A DNA stretch of 64,000 bases from Paenibacillus sp. PK3_47 (GTDB lineage: Bacteria; Bacillota; Bacilli; Paenibacillales; Paenibacillaceae). A program made the translations under genes and the position numbers. A model generated the notes under the pieces. That model was given only the letters and a program-made list of their open reading frames with translations. It was not told the origin of the DNA and did no database searches. Each line of letters opens with the position of its first letter. The first letter of the stretch is position 1. Shown here in pieces: positions 54,985-62,996 of this stretch. The stretch spans positions 3,472,001-3,536,000 of the forward strand of contig NZ_CP026029.1 of NCBI RefSeq assembly GCF_023520895.1, read 5' to 3'.

Positions 54985-56142
54985 ATGTGCAACAGATTTC
55001 AAATCGTAGGCAGCCTGCTCCGTCCGTCGGACTTATTAGAATATAAACACCAGATCGAACACCGGGATGATATCCAGTATCCTTTTTATCAGGAATTTCA
55101 GGGGTATGAGCAGTGTGAAGCAGACGCGATTCAGGCGGTAGTCGAGCAGGAAATTAACAACGGATTATCCGTTCTTACAGATGGGGAGTATTCTAAATCG
55201 ATGTGGCATCTGGACTTTGTCTGGGGCTTCCAGGGGATTGAGCGTTATATCGCGGATCATGGATACTTCTTCAGAGATACAGACGGTACTTCGAAATACG
55301 AGACCCGGAAAGACATTGGCCTGCGCATTACAGGTGAACTGGGCGGGAAGAATCATCATTTTATCGATGTGTATAAAAAGCTTCAAGCCCATGCCGGCGA
55401 ACGTGAAACGAAGCTGTGCGTACCTTCGCCATCGCATATTTTTGGAGAGCTGTCCTGGTCGGATAACATTGGTGGCACCGAAGCTGTGTATAAGGACAGA
55501 CAGGAGCTGAAAGCCGGCCTGGTTAAGGCCTACAAGGATTTTGTAGCGGAATTCGCGGCTGCCGGAGGACAAATCCTGCAATTTGACGACTGCTTATGGG
55601 AGCTGTTTGCGGACGATAACCCGAACTCCCCATATACTGGCGAGAACATCAATCAAGAGGAAGTGCAGGCGCTGGCTGCAGAGTTTATTGATATTAACAA
55701 TACCATTATTGATTACGGTCACAGCCTGGGCCTCAAAATGTGGACGCATAACTGCCGCGGTAACTATGACTCCCGTAATATGGGCGGCGGCTCTTATGCG
55801 AAAATTGCCAACCTGTTCCTGAAGCAGCTGAAATACGACCGTTTCTTCCTGGAATGGGATGATGAGCGTGCGGGCTCCCTTGAGGCACTGGCAGTATTCA
55901 AAGACAGACCGGAAACGGAAATCGTACTTGGCTTGCTGTCTTCCAAAACGAGTACGCTGGACGATGAAGCACGTGTAGTCAGAATGCTGGATGAAGCCTC
56001 GAAGATTATTGATAAGAACCGGTTGCTGCTGTCTCACCAATGCGGTTTTGCGTCCTGCGATGGCGGCAATGAACTGACGGAAGCTGAGCAGTGGGCGAAG
56101 ATCAAACAAGGGCAGCAGATTGCCGAGCAGTATTGGGGTTAA
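54985..56142 (+). CDS. MetE C-terminal-like (YxjG/YxjH) methyltransferase
   Basis: 385-residue single-domain protein of the cobalamin-independent methionine synthase C-terminal family (UROD/MetE-like). Zinc ligands His and Cys appear in MWTHNCRGN and LLSHQCGFASCDGG, and QFDDCLWELF is the substrate-side loop. It lacks the N-terminal half of MetE; such short forms transfer methyl groups to homocysteine or related thiols. AAGGAGGAAATAATC precedes the ATG. No SAM riboswitch or T-box was recognised upstream. Confidence 0.88.
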   Translation: MCNRFQIVGSLLRPSDLLEYKHQIEHRDDIQYPFYQEFQGYEQCEADAIQAVVEQEINNGLSVLTDGEYSKSMWHLDFVWGFQGIERYIADHGYFFRDTDGTSKYETRKDIGLRITGELGGKNHHFIDVYKKLQAHAGERETKLCVPSPSHIFGELSWSDNIGGTEAVYKDRQELKAGLVKAYKDFVAEFAAAGGQILQFDDCLWELFADDNPNSPYTGENINQEEVQALAAEFIDINNTIIDYGHSLGLKMWTHNCRGNYDSRNMGGGSYAKIANLFLKQLKYDRFFLEWDDERAGSLEALAVFKDRPETEIVLGLLSSKTSTLDDEARVVRMLDEASKIIDKNRLLLSHQCGFASCDGGNELTEAEQWAKIKQGQQIAEQYWG

Positions 56143-56158
56143 TAGTTAACTTAGTTAG

Positions 56159-56179
56159 AGAGGGGGAAGATCCCCCTCT
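56159..56179. terminator. Hairpin after the MetE-like gene (left flank of repeat copy 2)
   Basis: AGAGGGGGA pairs with TCCCCCTCT; no T tract follows. A near copy with a T tract lies at the other end of the repeat element. Confidence 0.6.
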
Positions 56180-56185
56180 AAGGCC

Positions 56186-56576
56186 GTTGAAAAAGTCTCG
56201 ACAACCTCACGTACACCAGAACCTATTAATGACTTTGAAATGCTAATTCTAACGGACCCTAGGTCCGTTATTTTGCACTAGAGGTGTGTTTTTGAATCCT
56301 AACGGACTCTAGATCCGTTATTTCATCCGAAAGAGCTTAATTTCCTCATCATTTAGCCGAATAAAGGAACCACGGTCCGTTAGCGATTGAAACGAGGCGA
56401 TTTACGGCAAATAACGGACGCAGTGTCCGTTAGCTCGCGAAAGAGGACGAGACAAATAACGGACGCAGTGTCCGTTAGTGTGCGAAAGAGGACGAGGCCT
56501 ATAACGGATGCAGCGTCCGCAGACGTGGAAACACAGCAACGAAACCCAGACCATTAAAAGAGCCGGGTTTCTCAAT
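56186..56576. repeat. Interspersed repeat element, copy 2
   Basis: About 391 bp, same element as 19083-19426 through its whole length. The ends are GTTGAAAAAGTCTCG and CCGGGTTTCTCAA. It contains three 45-bp units starting at 56412, 56457 and 56502 (copy 1 has two), each with a TAACGGA/TCCGTTA-type palindrome, and further such palindromes in the left half. Non-coding. Confidence 0.9.
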
Positions 56577-56581
56577 ATCTG

Positions 56582-56606
56582 AGAGGGGGCAGGTCCCCCT
56601 CTTTTT
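56582..56606 (+). terminator. Intrinsic terminator (right flank of repeat copy 2)
   Basis: AGAGGGGG (56582-56589) pairs with CCCCCTCT (56595-56602), followed by TTTT. Nearly the same hairpin as 56159-56179. Confidence 0.75.
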
Positions 56607-56625
56607 ACTGTTCAAAAATGATTAT

Positions 56626-56955
56626 CTATTCAGACTTCTCAAACTCATAATCCCGTTCAACCTTACAAATTCTTGTTTTATAAGTAAGATACCAGTCAGA
56701 CTTCCCTTTGCTTTGCACGGCTAGATGCTGCTCGTTTTGTTTCCACTTTCGTATAGCTTCGAGAGAATCCCAGTAAGATACTGTAATCCCTAGGCCTTCT
56801 CTTGCGCTTTCTACTCCCAAAAATCCGGGCTGGAGTGAGGCGAGCTTCATCATTTGATCGGCCATCTCTGCATAGTGGTTATCCCCCTCGGTCCGTTCAG
56901 ATGTGAAAATTACTGCATAATAAGGGGGTTCCGGTGTTCCGGCAATCTGACTCAT
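56626..56955 (-). CDS. Antibiotic biosynthesis monooxygenase-family protein
   Basis: About 109-residue dimeric ferredoxin-like fold protein of the ABM family. Typical pieces are YYAVIFTSERTEGDN, QPGFLGVESAREGLGITVSYW and the following WKQNEQHLAVQ. Such proteins act as heme-degrading or quinol monooxygenases or have no known activity; no heme ligand can be assigned here. ATG 56955 is chosen with GGAGGTAAAGCC upstream; an upstream in-frame extension of 34 residues lacks conservation. Confidence 0.82.
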   Translation of the reverse strand: MSQIAGTPEPPYYAVIFTSERTEGDNHYAEMADQMMKLASLQPGFLGVESAREGLGITVSYWDSLEAIRKWKQNEQHLAVQSKGKSDWYLTYKTRICKVERDYEFEKSE

Positions 56956-57125
56956 GGCTTTACCTCCGTTTATGGGTTGTACTCTATCCATATTAGTATG
57001 ATCGGCAGCTCTTGTCATATAAGAATTGTGCTTGTGTATTCCCCGTTTAAGTTTCATTTAAGTTCTCTGTATTATGATCAGAACAAGTCATCAAGCGATC
57101 ATGAAATATAGAGGAGTGTTCATTT

Positions 57126-58388
57126 ATGAAAAATAATAAGCTGAAAAGCATAAGCGCCATTGCATTGGCCGCATTACTTACCGTATCTGCAGCGGGATGT
57201 TCTAATACAGAGGCCGGCAGCGGAGAAACTGCTGTAGTTACTCAAACGGCCGATCAGACCATGGCTCAGACAGCCACACAGACTGCAGCTGCAAGCATGA
57301 CGCCAAGTGAGACGCAAGCTGCAGAAAGCGCAGCGGCAACCACGGAAGCTTCCGCAGCTGACACGTCGGCATTGTTCAGCGACCGGGATCTGGAACAGTC
57401 AGCCGATCTGGCGGCTGCAACACCAATGAGCCTGGTAAGCAATCAGGATGTGACTCTGCGTGAAGAAGGCGTGTATGTCTTAAGCGGGGACGCAGACAAT
57501 GTGACGGTAACGGTTGATGCTGCTGAGGATGCAAAGGTCCAAATCGTGCTCGACGGTGTCAGTATAACGAATGATAATGCACCTGCCATTTATGTAAAAG
57601 CAGCGGATAAAGTATTCGTGACTTCTACGGATAGTGAGAACTCTATGGAGGTGACCGGTAGCTATGTGGCAGACGGCGAGACCAATCTGGATGCGGTGAT
57701 TTTCTCCAGAGCAGATCTGACCCTGAATGGAACCGGAAGCTTGGCCATCGTATCAAGTCAGGGAAACGGGATCTCTTCCAAGGATGATCTTAAAATTACC
57801 GGAGGCATATACTCTATACAATCCTCTGCGGATGCCCTGGAAGCCAACGACGCAATCCTGATCCATGATGGAACGATTACCATCGATACGGGTAAGGATG
57901 CCCTGCATAGCGAAAATGAAGAGGATACTACCCTTGGCAATATCTACATTAAAGGCGGCACATTAACGATCAACGCAGCCGATGATGCGATCACTGGCAA
58001 TAACCTTGTGCAGATTGACGGCGGCACTATTAATATTGAGAGCTCGGTAGAAGGCATCGAGGCTAACAATGTTATCGTGAATGACGGCCAGATTACAGTG
58101 TATGCCAGTGATGACGGCATCAACGCCACGCCTAACGTTAATGCGAATGCAGCGATTGAAGTCAACGGCGGTACGATCAAAGTGACTATGGGCAGCGGGG
58201 ATACGGATGCGTTCGATTCCAACGGTGATCTCTTTATTAATGGAGGAACTATTGATGTGGAAGCCACCTCGGCCTTTGATGCAGATGGTACTGCGGAATT
58301 GAATGGCGGCACGGTCACCGTTAATGGAGAACAAATCACCCAAATCACGCAATCGCGCGGAGGTGGAGGCGGAGGCCGCCGCTTCTAA
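57126..58388 (+). CDS. Cthe_2159-like carbohydrate-binding lipoprotein
   Basis: 420-residue lipoprotein. Lipobox ends in AAGC (Cys 25), followed by a low-complexity Ala/Thr/Gln linker (about 30-85) and a right-handed beta-helix domain of the Cthe_2159 type (about 95-405) with repeated D-A-I/N-G-T-I phrases (DALEANDAILIHDGTITI, DAITGNNLVQIDGGTINI). Cthe_2159 binds polygalacturonate and cellulose and needs calcium. The C-terminus is GGGGGGRRF. It should sit on the outer surface of the membrane or wall. AGAGGAGTGTTCATTT precedes the ATG. Confidence 0.85.
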   Translation: MKNNKLKSISAIALAALLTVSAAGCSNTEAGSGETAVVTQTADQTMAQTATQTAAASMTPSETQAAESAAATTEASAADTSALFSDRDLEQSADLAAATPMSLVSNQDVTLREEGVYVLSGDADNVTVTVDAAEDAKVQIVLDGVSITNDNAPAIYVKAADKVFVTSTDSENSMEVTGSYVADGETNLDAVIFSRADLTLNGTGSLAIVSSQGNGISSKDDLKITGGIYSIQSSADALEANDAILIHDGTITIDTGKDALHSENEEDTTLGNIYIKGGTLTINAADDAITGNNLVQIDGGTINIESSVEGIEANNVIVNDGQITVYASDDGINATPNVNANAAIEVNGGTIKVTMGSGDTDAFDSNGDLFINGGTIDVEATSAFDADGTAELNGGTVTVNGEQITQITQSRGGGGGGRRF

Positions 58389-58420
58389 AGACGAGGGCTA
58401 ATAGAAACAGCAGTTATGAG

Positions 58421-58453
58421 ATAGACCGCTTCCCGAAGGAGGCGGTCTATTAT
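58421..58453. terminator. Bidirectional terminator, ATAGACCGC family
   Basis: ATAGACCGCTTCC (58421-58433) pairs with GGAGGCGGTCTAT (58438-58450), with a CGAA loop and one G-U. The 20 bases leading into it closely match the antitoxin RNA 3' end at 54.59 kb. Confidence 0.9.
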
Positions 58454-59713
58454 TTATAGTTTCTTATGCAGTTCCTTCATGCTTTGCTCAACACTCATCA
58501 GCTCCCGCTGAATGCTGTACACATGGATTCCCGATTTCATCAAGACGGCAATTAACCTCTCAAAGGCCCGGAGCGAATCCTTTGGGATTTCATGCGCAAT
58601 AGAGGTTAACTCTTTATTCATATTGTTAAGGAAATGGATGCGTTCCTGATGAATATTTTCTAAACTTGAGACAGGTACTGGATTGGAGCTTTTGCGGAGA
58701 ATACTCTGCCACTTTCCGGTTTTGATCTCTTCTTTAAGGTCCAATTGTCTTTGCATGACGTTAACTAAATTAAGTAAGCTTTGCTCTAACCGCTGATACT
58801 CTCTTTTGGCCAGAAGCTTCTTGAGTTTGTCGGTCACACGCGAGCTTTGTTTTAACCCGACATAAGCGCCCACCAGAGGCAGCACTACGACAAAAGCGCC
58901 TCCCGATACAAATATGGCATTCGCTGCAAACGTAAAAGCGGCTTGTCCCGCAGCGGCCAATGAGGCACGGCTCGTGGTGTCGATAACCACATTTCGCGCC
59001 GCCACCTGTAGAGGTAACTGCTCACGTACAACACGCCGCAAATTATAGAAAGAACTCACGCCTGCAGAAATCCAGGGTAACTCCAGATCCAAGAGATCCT
59101 CCGCATGGGATAACGTAGAATGAGTGGCTTCGACTACGGCTTCTCTGGTGACACCGGCACTAAAAACAGCAGGGTGATCCGGATAATGTACCGCGAGTTC
59201 ATCATTTACATAGACAGGGATATCCGGGTAACGTTCCAGGTGTTCATCTACAATCGATTTGTTACCGCCGCATTTCACCTGGAACTCTTTCCCGTCTATA
59301 AGGATATCCCAACCGGCCTGATTCGAGGTTTCCGGGAACTGGACATCATACCCTGCAGCCTCCAGCTTTTGCGCGATCATCTGTTCAGCCACATATCCCT
59401 GCAGCTGGGCCATATCACCGGCAGCTGTCCCCATATCAACGGTTTCTGCAAACCGGGACAGGGAGAATAGCGAACTTAAATCCTCGCTGCGTGCAAAATC
59501 AATGCCGTCAACCACCGCAGGATTGATCATCAGAAAGTCATATAGAAAGTCTCCGGCACTGATCCCGGCGATAAGATCCGTTTGTTCCGAGGGATTCGGG
59601 TTGCCGAATAGTCCCGCGCCTTTCCTCTTTCTTTTATTGGATACTGTGCATTTCATGGCCTGCTCAAATTCACCGTTACGCCAGTGCGTCCAGAATTGTT
59701 CGTTTGGAATCAT
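58454..59713 (-). CDS. Membrane-associated nuclease-like protein
   Basis: 419 residues. The middle has a PD-(D/E)XK-like core (AEQMIAQKLEAAGYDVQFP, SNQAGWDILIDGKEFQVKCG), with Asp in GWDIL and the QVK lysine as likely catalytic residues, followed by HLERYPDIPVYVNDEL. A glycine/alanine-rich hydrophobic segment (about 255-295) could enter the membrane, and the C-terminal 110 residues are helical/coiled-coil. The N-terminus (about 1-60) is basic. It overlaps the preceding membrane coiled-coil gene by ATGA. Nuclease activity is inferred from the motif only; a defence or toxin role is inferred from the architecture. Confidence 0.6.
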   Translation of the reverse strand: MIPNEQFWTHWRNGEFEQAMKCTVSNKRKRKGAGLFGNPNPSEQTDLIAGISAGDFLYDFLMINPAVVDGIDFARSEDLSSLFSLSRFAETVDMGTAAGDMAQLQGYVAEQMIAQKLEAAGYDVQFPETSNQAGWDILIDGKEFQVKCGGNKSIVDEHLERYPDIPVYVNDELAVHYPDHPAVFSAGVTREAVVEATHSTLSHAEDLLDLELPWISAGVSSFYNLRRVVREQLPLQVAARNVVIDTTSRASLAAAGQAAFTFAANAIFVSGGAFVVVLPLVGAYVGLKQSSRVTDKLKKLLAKREYQRLEQSLLNLVNVMQRQLDLKEEIKTGKWQSILRKSSNPVPVSSLENIHQERIHFLNNMNKELTSIAHEIPKDSLRAFERLIAVLMKSGIHVYSIQRELMSVEQSMKELHKKL

Positions 59714-61254
59714 GCGATATCCCCTAAGCCATAGATTTCTTTTTGTAAACTCCGTAAGGCTTCCTGTTCCTGGCGCAGCTTGCTGTTAACGGCTGATAAT
59801 TGCTGTTCGATGGTTCTTTTTTGTTCTCTTAATGCAGCTAATCTTTCAAGTATTTCTTTTTTCTCTTCCAAAAGAGTCCGTGCCTGATCACACTCATGCC
59901 TTAATGAAACAGGACGAAACGTGATCAATTCGACAGCTTGCTCCTTTCTTAGTTCCTGAAGCTGCTGCTTTATTTTCTTCATATCATTTTCAAGAGAGAG
60001 ATTGGAGAACATTCCGCTAACCTTATCCATAAAGGAAAAAGCAGATTTATTTCTTGCAACAGATTCTCTCTTGATTTGCAGTTTGCCTACTAAGCTCTCT
60101 ATGGTCATGTTCTTCTGCCTAAAGGAATCTGTCATCTCATAGTCACTCACCCGTTCCAGGGAACCGGCAAGCTGCTCAACAATGGTATTATAAGCACGGA
60201 TATTCTCCATTAGCTGCTGGTTGTTTGCGGATATGTAATCTTCGGTTGTTTTTAAATTACGGGCTATACTTGTGTACTCTTCCTGGTGACTGGAGATCAG
60301 CTCCAGCATACCGGTCTGCTTATGATAATGCTCATTCCATTGATTAATTACCGCGTCATATCCATATACATTGGAATCGTCTAATAAGACCGGCAGCATG
60401 AGCTGAACAATCCCCATTTGCAGTAACGTCTTTTTCACCTTTTTACTTTGCGTCAGCATCATCACACCGCTTGCCCCGCCCATTAAAATCAACCCGATTG
60501 GACCTGTCAGAACGGATAGAACCGAGGTCGCTGTCATATACACTCCGAAGGGCAGAGTTAATCCGATCAGACCGGCTGTCCCGGCGATGAGAGAGGTTAA
60601 AGTGGTGTACGCTGCAAACCCGGCAATCTCAACAATAACGGTTAGCAGTACAGCGCTGCCTTGCGTCATGATGACCCGTTTGATAGTGGAATTCGTTACT
60701 GCATCGATGTTCAGCTTTTCTTTAATTTTTTGCTGCTGCTCCAAGGGAAGGGATTCAATAAACTTTTCAATCTGGTCCGTAAAATCATCCTGCTGATCCG
60801 CCGTGAGATTGTTGAGTTCCCCGCCGATGGATCCCAAAATACTCTGCATCTGGTAAAGTGCCAGCTGGCTGTCGACAGGCAAATGCGAATTACGGAGTAC
60901 AAATGTGCTGTAGTTCTTATCCTTTTTGAGCTGATACGTATGCGCTTTGTGCAGAATCTCTCCGCATTTATGCTCTATTTCATAGGAAGTATTATAGTGG
61001 GAGCCGGCTAATTCAAACTCTTTGGTCATATGTAAAAATAACTGCAGCCGCAACGTATCGTCGTCAATGTGTCTTAGCTTGGCAATCTCCTGATCCAGCT
61101 GCTGCTGTGAATGATCCACCTCTTTATTAAAAAGATCTTTAGTCTTATTGGCGATCATATTAAAAATCCCGGTTTCCATAACCAGCACATAAATCAAACG
61201 CAATTGATCCCCACTTGATGCCATTAATCCTTGTGCCAGGGATTTACCTGCCAT
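59710..61254 (-). CDS. Membrane coiled-coil protein, YaaW-like
   Basis: 514 residues. A helical N-terminal domain (1-195) resembles the YaaW/UPF0174 layout, then hydrophobic segments (about 205-290: TVIVEIAGFAAYTTLTSLIA, LSVLTGPIGLILMGGASG), then a long coiled coil (about 320-510: KKIKQQLQELRKEQAVE, LAALREQKRTIEQQLSAVN). It is coupled to the nuclease-like gene by a 4-base overlap. The start may be ATG 61254 or the in-frame ATG 61224, which has AAGGA before it. No enzymatic motif is seen. It may hold the nuclease-like partner at the membrane. Confidence 0.6.
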   Translation of the reverse strand: MAGKSLAQGLMASSGDQLRLIYVLVMETGIFNMIANKTKDLFNKEVDHSQQQLDQEIAKLRHIDDDTLRLQLFLHMTKEFELAGSHYNTSYEIEHKCGEILHKAHTYQLKKDKNYSTFVLRNSHLPVDSQLALYQMQSILGSIGGELNNLTADQQDDFTDQIEKFIESLPLEQQQKIKEKLNIDAVTNSTIKRVIMTQGSAVLLTVIVEIAGFAAYTTLTSLIAGTAGLIGLTLPFGVYMTATSVLSVLTGPIGLILMGGASGVMMLTQSKKVKKTLLQMGIVQLMLPVLLDDSNVYGYDAVINQWNEHYHKQTGMLELISSHQEEYTSIARNLKTTEDYISANNQQLMENIRAYNTIVEQLAGSLERVSDYEMTDSFRQKNMTIESLVGKLQIKRESVARNKSAFSFMDKVSGMFSNLSLENDMKKIKQQLQELRKEQAVELITFRPVSLRHECDQARTLLEEKKEILERLAALREQKRTIEQQLSAVNSKLRQEQEALRSLQKEIYGLGDIA

Positions 61255-61312
61255 CTGAAGCCGCCCCCATGTCTATGTTGAATGATCTAATCTATGACTA
61301 TTTTACTATATC

Positions 61313-61912
61313 TTAAACTTCCATCCCATACTCGGCAAAAATATCCCCATACTTCTTCTCAAATATCGACCACCGCCGTTCGGCCCCGTATTTTGAATAC
61401 AGCTGACCCAGATAATACTGTGCGGTTTCCTTATCGCCTGAATGCAGCAAGTAACGGAAGGTCTCCTCACTGAGATGGAGGGCTGTTCTTTTCATATAAT
61501 AATCTACTATTGCGCGTGCGCTGTTCATGGTTTGCATAACTGTGAGGGCCTCTTCCAAATGCAGCAGCAGCTCTGCCGTGATTTTGTCGGGATCGGTATC
61601 AGGGGTTAATGAATAGTGGTCGGGGGCGGACGGGACAATCTGCTCTATACGGACGGTGAAGTGAGCCTTGTTCTCCAAAGGCGCTGCCGTGGGCAGGGCG
61701 GATTGAAATTGTGCTAATTCGGTAGAATGAATGCTGCAGTTAATGTAGAACATGACGTGGTCCCAGGTGTTCGCTTTCAATTTTTGAAGATTGAATTTAT
61801 TAATAAAATTACCTTGGGTTTTATAGAAGTTCAGATCCTTTTTGGAATAACCGTGCCCGGTAAAAAAGGGTTTGATGTCATTCTTTATGATCTGGTTGAA
61901 TAAATCCTGCAC
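61313..61912 (-). CDS. DUF4304-like protein
   Basis: 199-residue soluble protein with a DUF4304-like start (FNQIIKNDIKPFFTGHGYSK and NFYKTQGNFINKFNLQK). DUF4304 is common in bacilli, often beside toxin or defence genes, and is of unknown function. The C-terminal part is helical (ETFRYLLHSGDKETAQYYLG). It is 58 bases upstream of the coiled-coil gene in the same direction and may be the first gene of that operon. Confidence 0.7.
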   Translation of the reverse strand: MQDLFNQIIKNDIKPFFTGHGYSKKDLNFYKTQGNFINKFNLQKLKANTWDHVMFYINCSIHSTELAQFQSALPTAAPLENKAHFTVRIEQIVPSAPDHYSLTPDTDPDKITAELLLHLEEALTVMQTMNSARAIVDYYMKRTALHLSEETFRYLLHSGDKETAQYYLGQLYSKYGAERRWSIFEKKYGDIFAEYGMEV

Positions 61913-62022
61913 AGGAATCCCTCCCCAATCAAGTTGTACACCACCCTACTATACCAATAAGTTCCTGTAGCGCCAATCTGGGTATAGATATAATAGACTT
62001 TAAGAAAGGATGCGTATGCTGT

Positions 62023-62757
62023 GTGAAGAAGAATGTGAAGATCCTGTTTTTTGTTTTTCTGTTTGCCGCCGTGATGGTAATGTTGTTCGGTTGGGTGATG
62101 CCCGTGGTTTTTCAAGCTTTTCTCCATAATGTATACATAAGAGGAATGGGTCTGCTGGTTATTTTCAGTATTGTGGTGCTTGCCAAACGTTTGACTTGGA
62201 ATAATTACATGGTCTATGTCATTGCCGTGTTCACGCTGTTCAGTATGATGATTGATACGTCAGGCAACCCCATTTACAACAAGCCGCTGGAATGGATCGT
62301 TTCGCCTATAGGAGAACTGCAGGTGATGCGGGATATTAACAATTATGCGCCAGGCGAGTATGCCATTTCCGATAACATCGCAATTGTGAAGCCTAACGGG
62401 GAAGTTACAGGGCTCAGTACGGTATGGCTCTATCTGTACCGGTTCGTGCAATATCTGGCTCTATACTGTATGGTGGGGACCGTTCTTGGAGCGGTTATCC
62501 GCTTGCTGCCTCAGCGGGAAATACCGCCAATGCGGATGGTGGAGGAATCGCTGACACCCGAACAAGAGCAAAAGGCAGCTGCTGAAATAGAGCGTAGAGC
62601 GGCAGCCGGGAATGCCCGGCAGACCCCGCCGGAGGAGGTGCTGAACACTGTCCGCCAGATGAAAAAAGACGGCAAGCTCATTCCGGCCATCAAGCTCGTC
62701 CGCCAGCATTCGGATATGTCTCTGGGTGAGGCGAAGCATTATGTAGAGCATCTGTAA
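62023..62757 (+). CDS. Membrane protein with L7/L12-like C-terminal domain
   Basis: 244 residues. Four hydrophobic helices (about 6-28, 38-55, 60-78, 130-155) are followed by a charged linker (MVEESLTPEQEQKAAAEIER) and a C-terminal fold like the ribosomal L7/L12 C-terminal domain: VLNTVRQMKKDGKLIPAIKL then VRQHSDMSLGEAKHYVE. That fold recruits GTPases on the ribosome; here it would face the cytosol from a membrane anchor. It starts at GTG 62023 after AGAAAGGA. Function unknown. Confidence 0.7.
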   Translation: MKKNVKILFFVFLFAAVMVMLFGWVMPVVFQAFLHNVYIRGMGLLVIFSIVVLAKRLTWNNYMVYVIAVFTLFSMMIDTSGNPIYNKPLEWIVSPIGELQVMRDINNYAPGEYAISDNIAIVKPNGEVTGLSTVWLYLYRFVQYLALYCMVGTVLGAVIRLLPQREIPPMRMVEESLTPEQEQKAAAEIERRAAAGNARQTPPEEVLNTVRQMKKDGKLIPAIKLVRQHSDMSLGEAKHYVEHL

Positions 62758-62777
62758 GGGGATACTGAGTACGGGCA

Positions 62778-62846
62778 TCGGTTTTTCGAGTACAAATGGC
62801 TGCTTTCCCTCTGCAGCGTCCCAATGTACTCGGTTTTTCGAGTACA
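62778..62846. repeat. TACTCG hairpin repeat, two copies
   Basis: TCGGTTTTTCGAGTACAA occurs at 62778-62795 and again at 62830-62847. The second copy is a perfect hairpin TGTACTCG-GTTTTT-CGAGTACA (62825-62846). The first is an imperfect one. Non-coding, between convergently unrelated genes. Confidence 0.75.
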
Positions 62847-62996
62847 ATAGCTCGTTAAGCCAGCGAAGAGGCGAGCAACCCAGCCTTTGGGCGGGCAGGT
62901 TTGATTATTTTTCCGGCCACAAGAAACTTACCAAATCCCGCCCCCATCCTTTATACTGGATAAAGCACATTTTATCTAAGGAGCCCCGATTCCATT

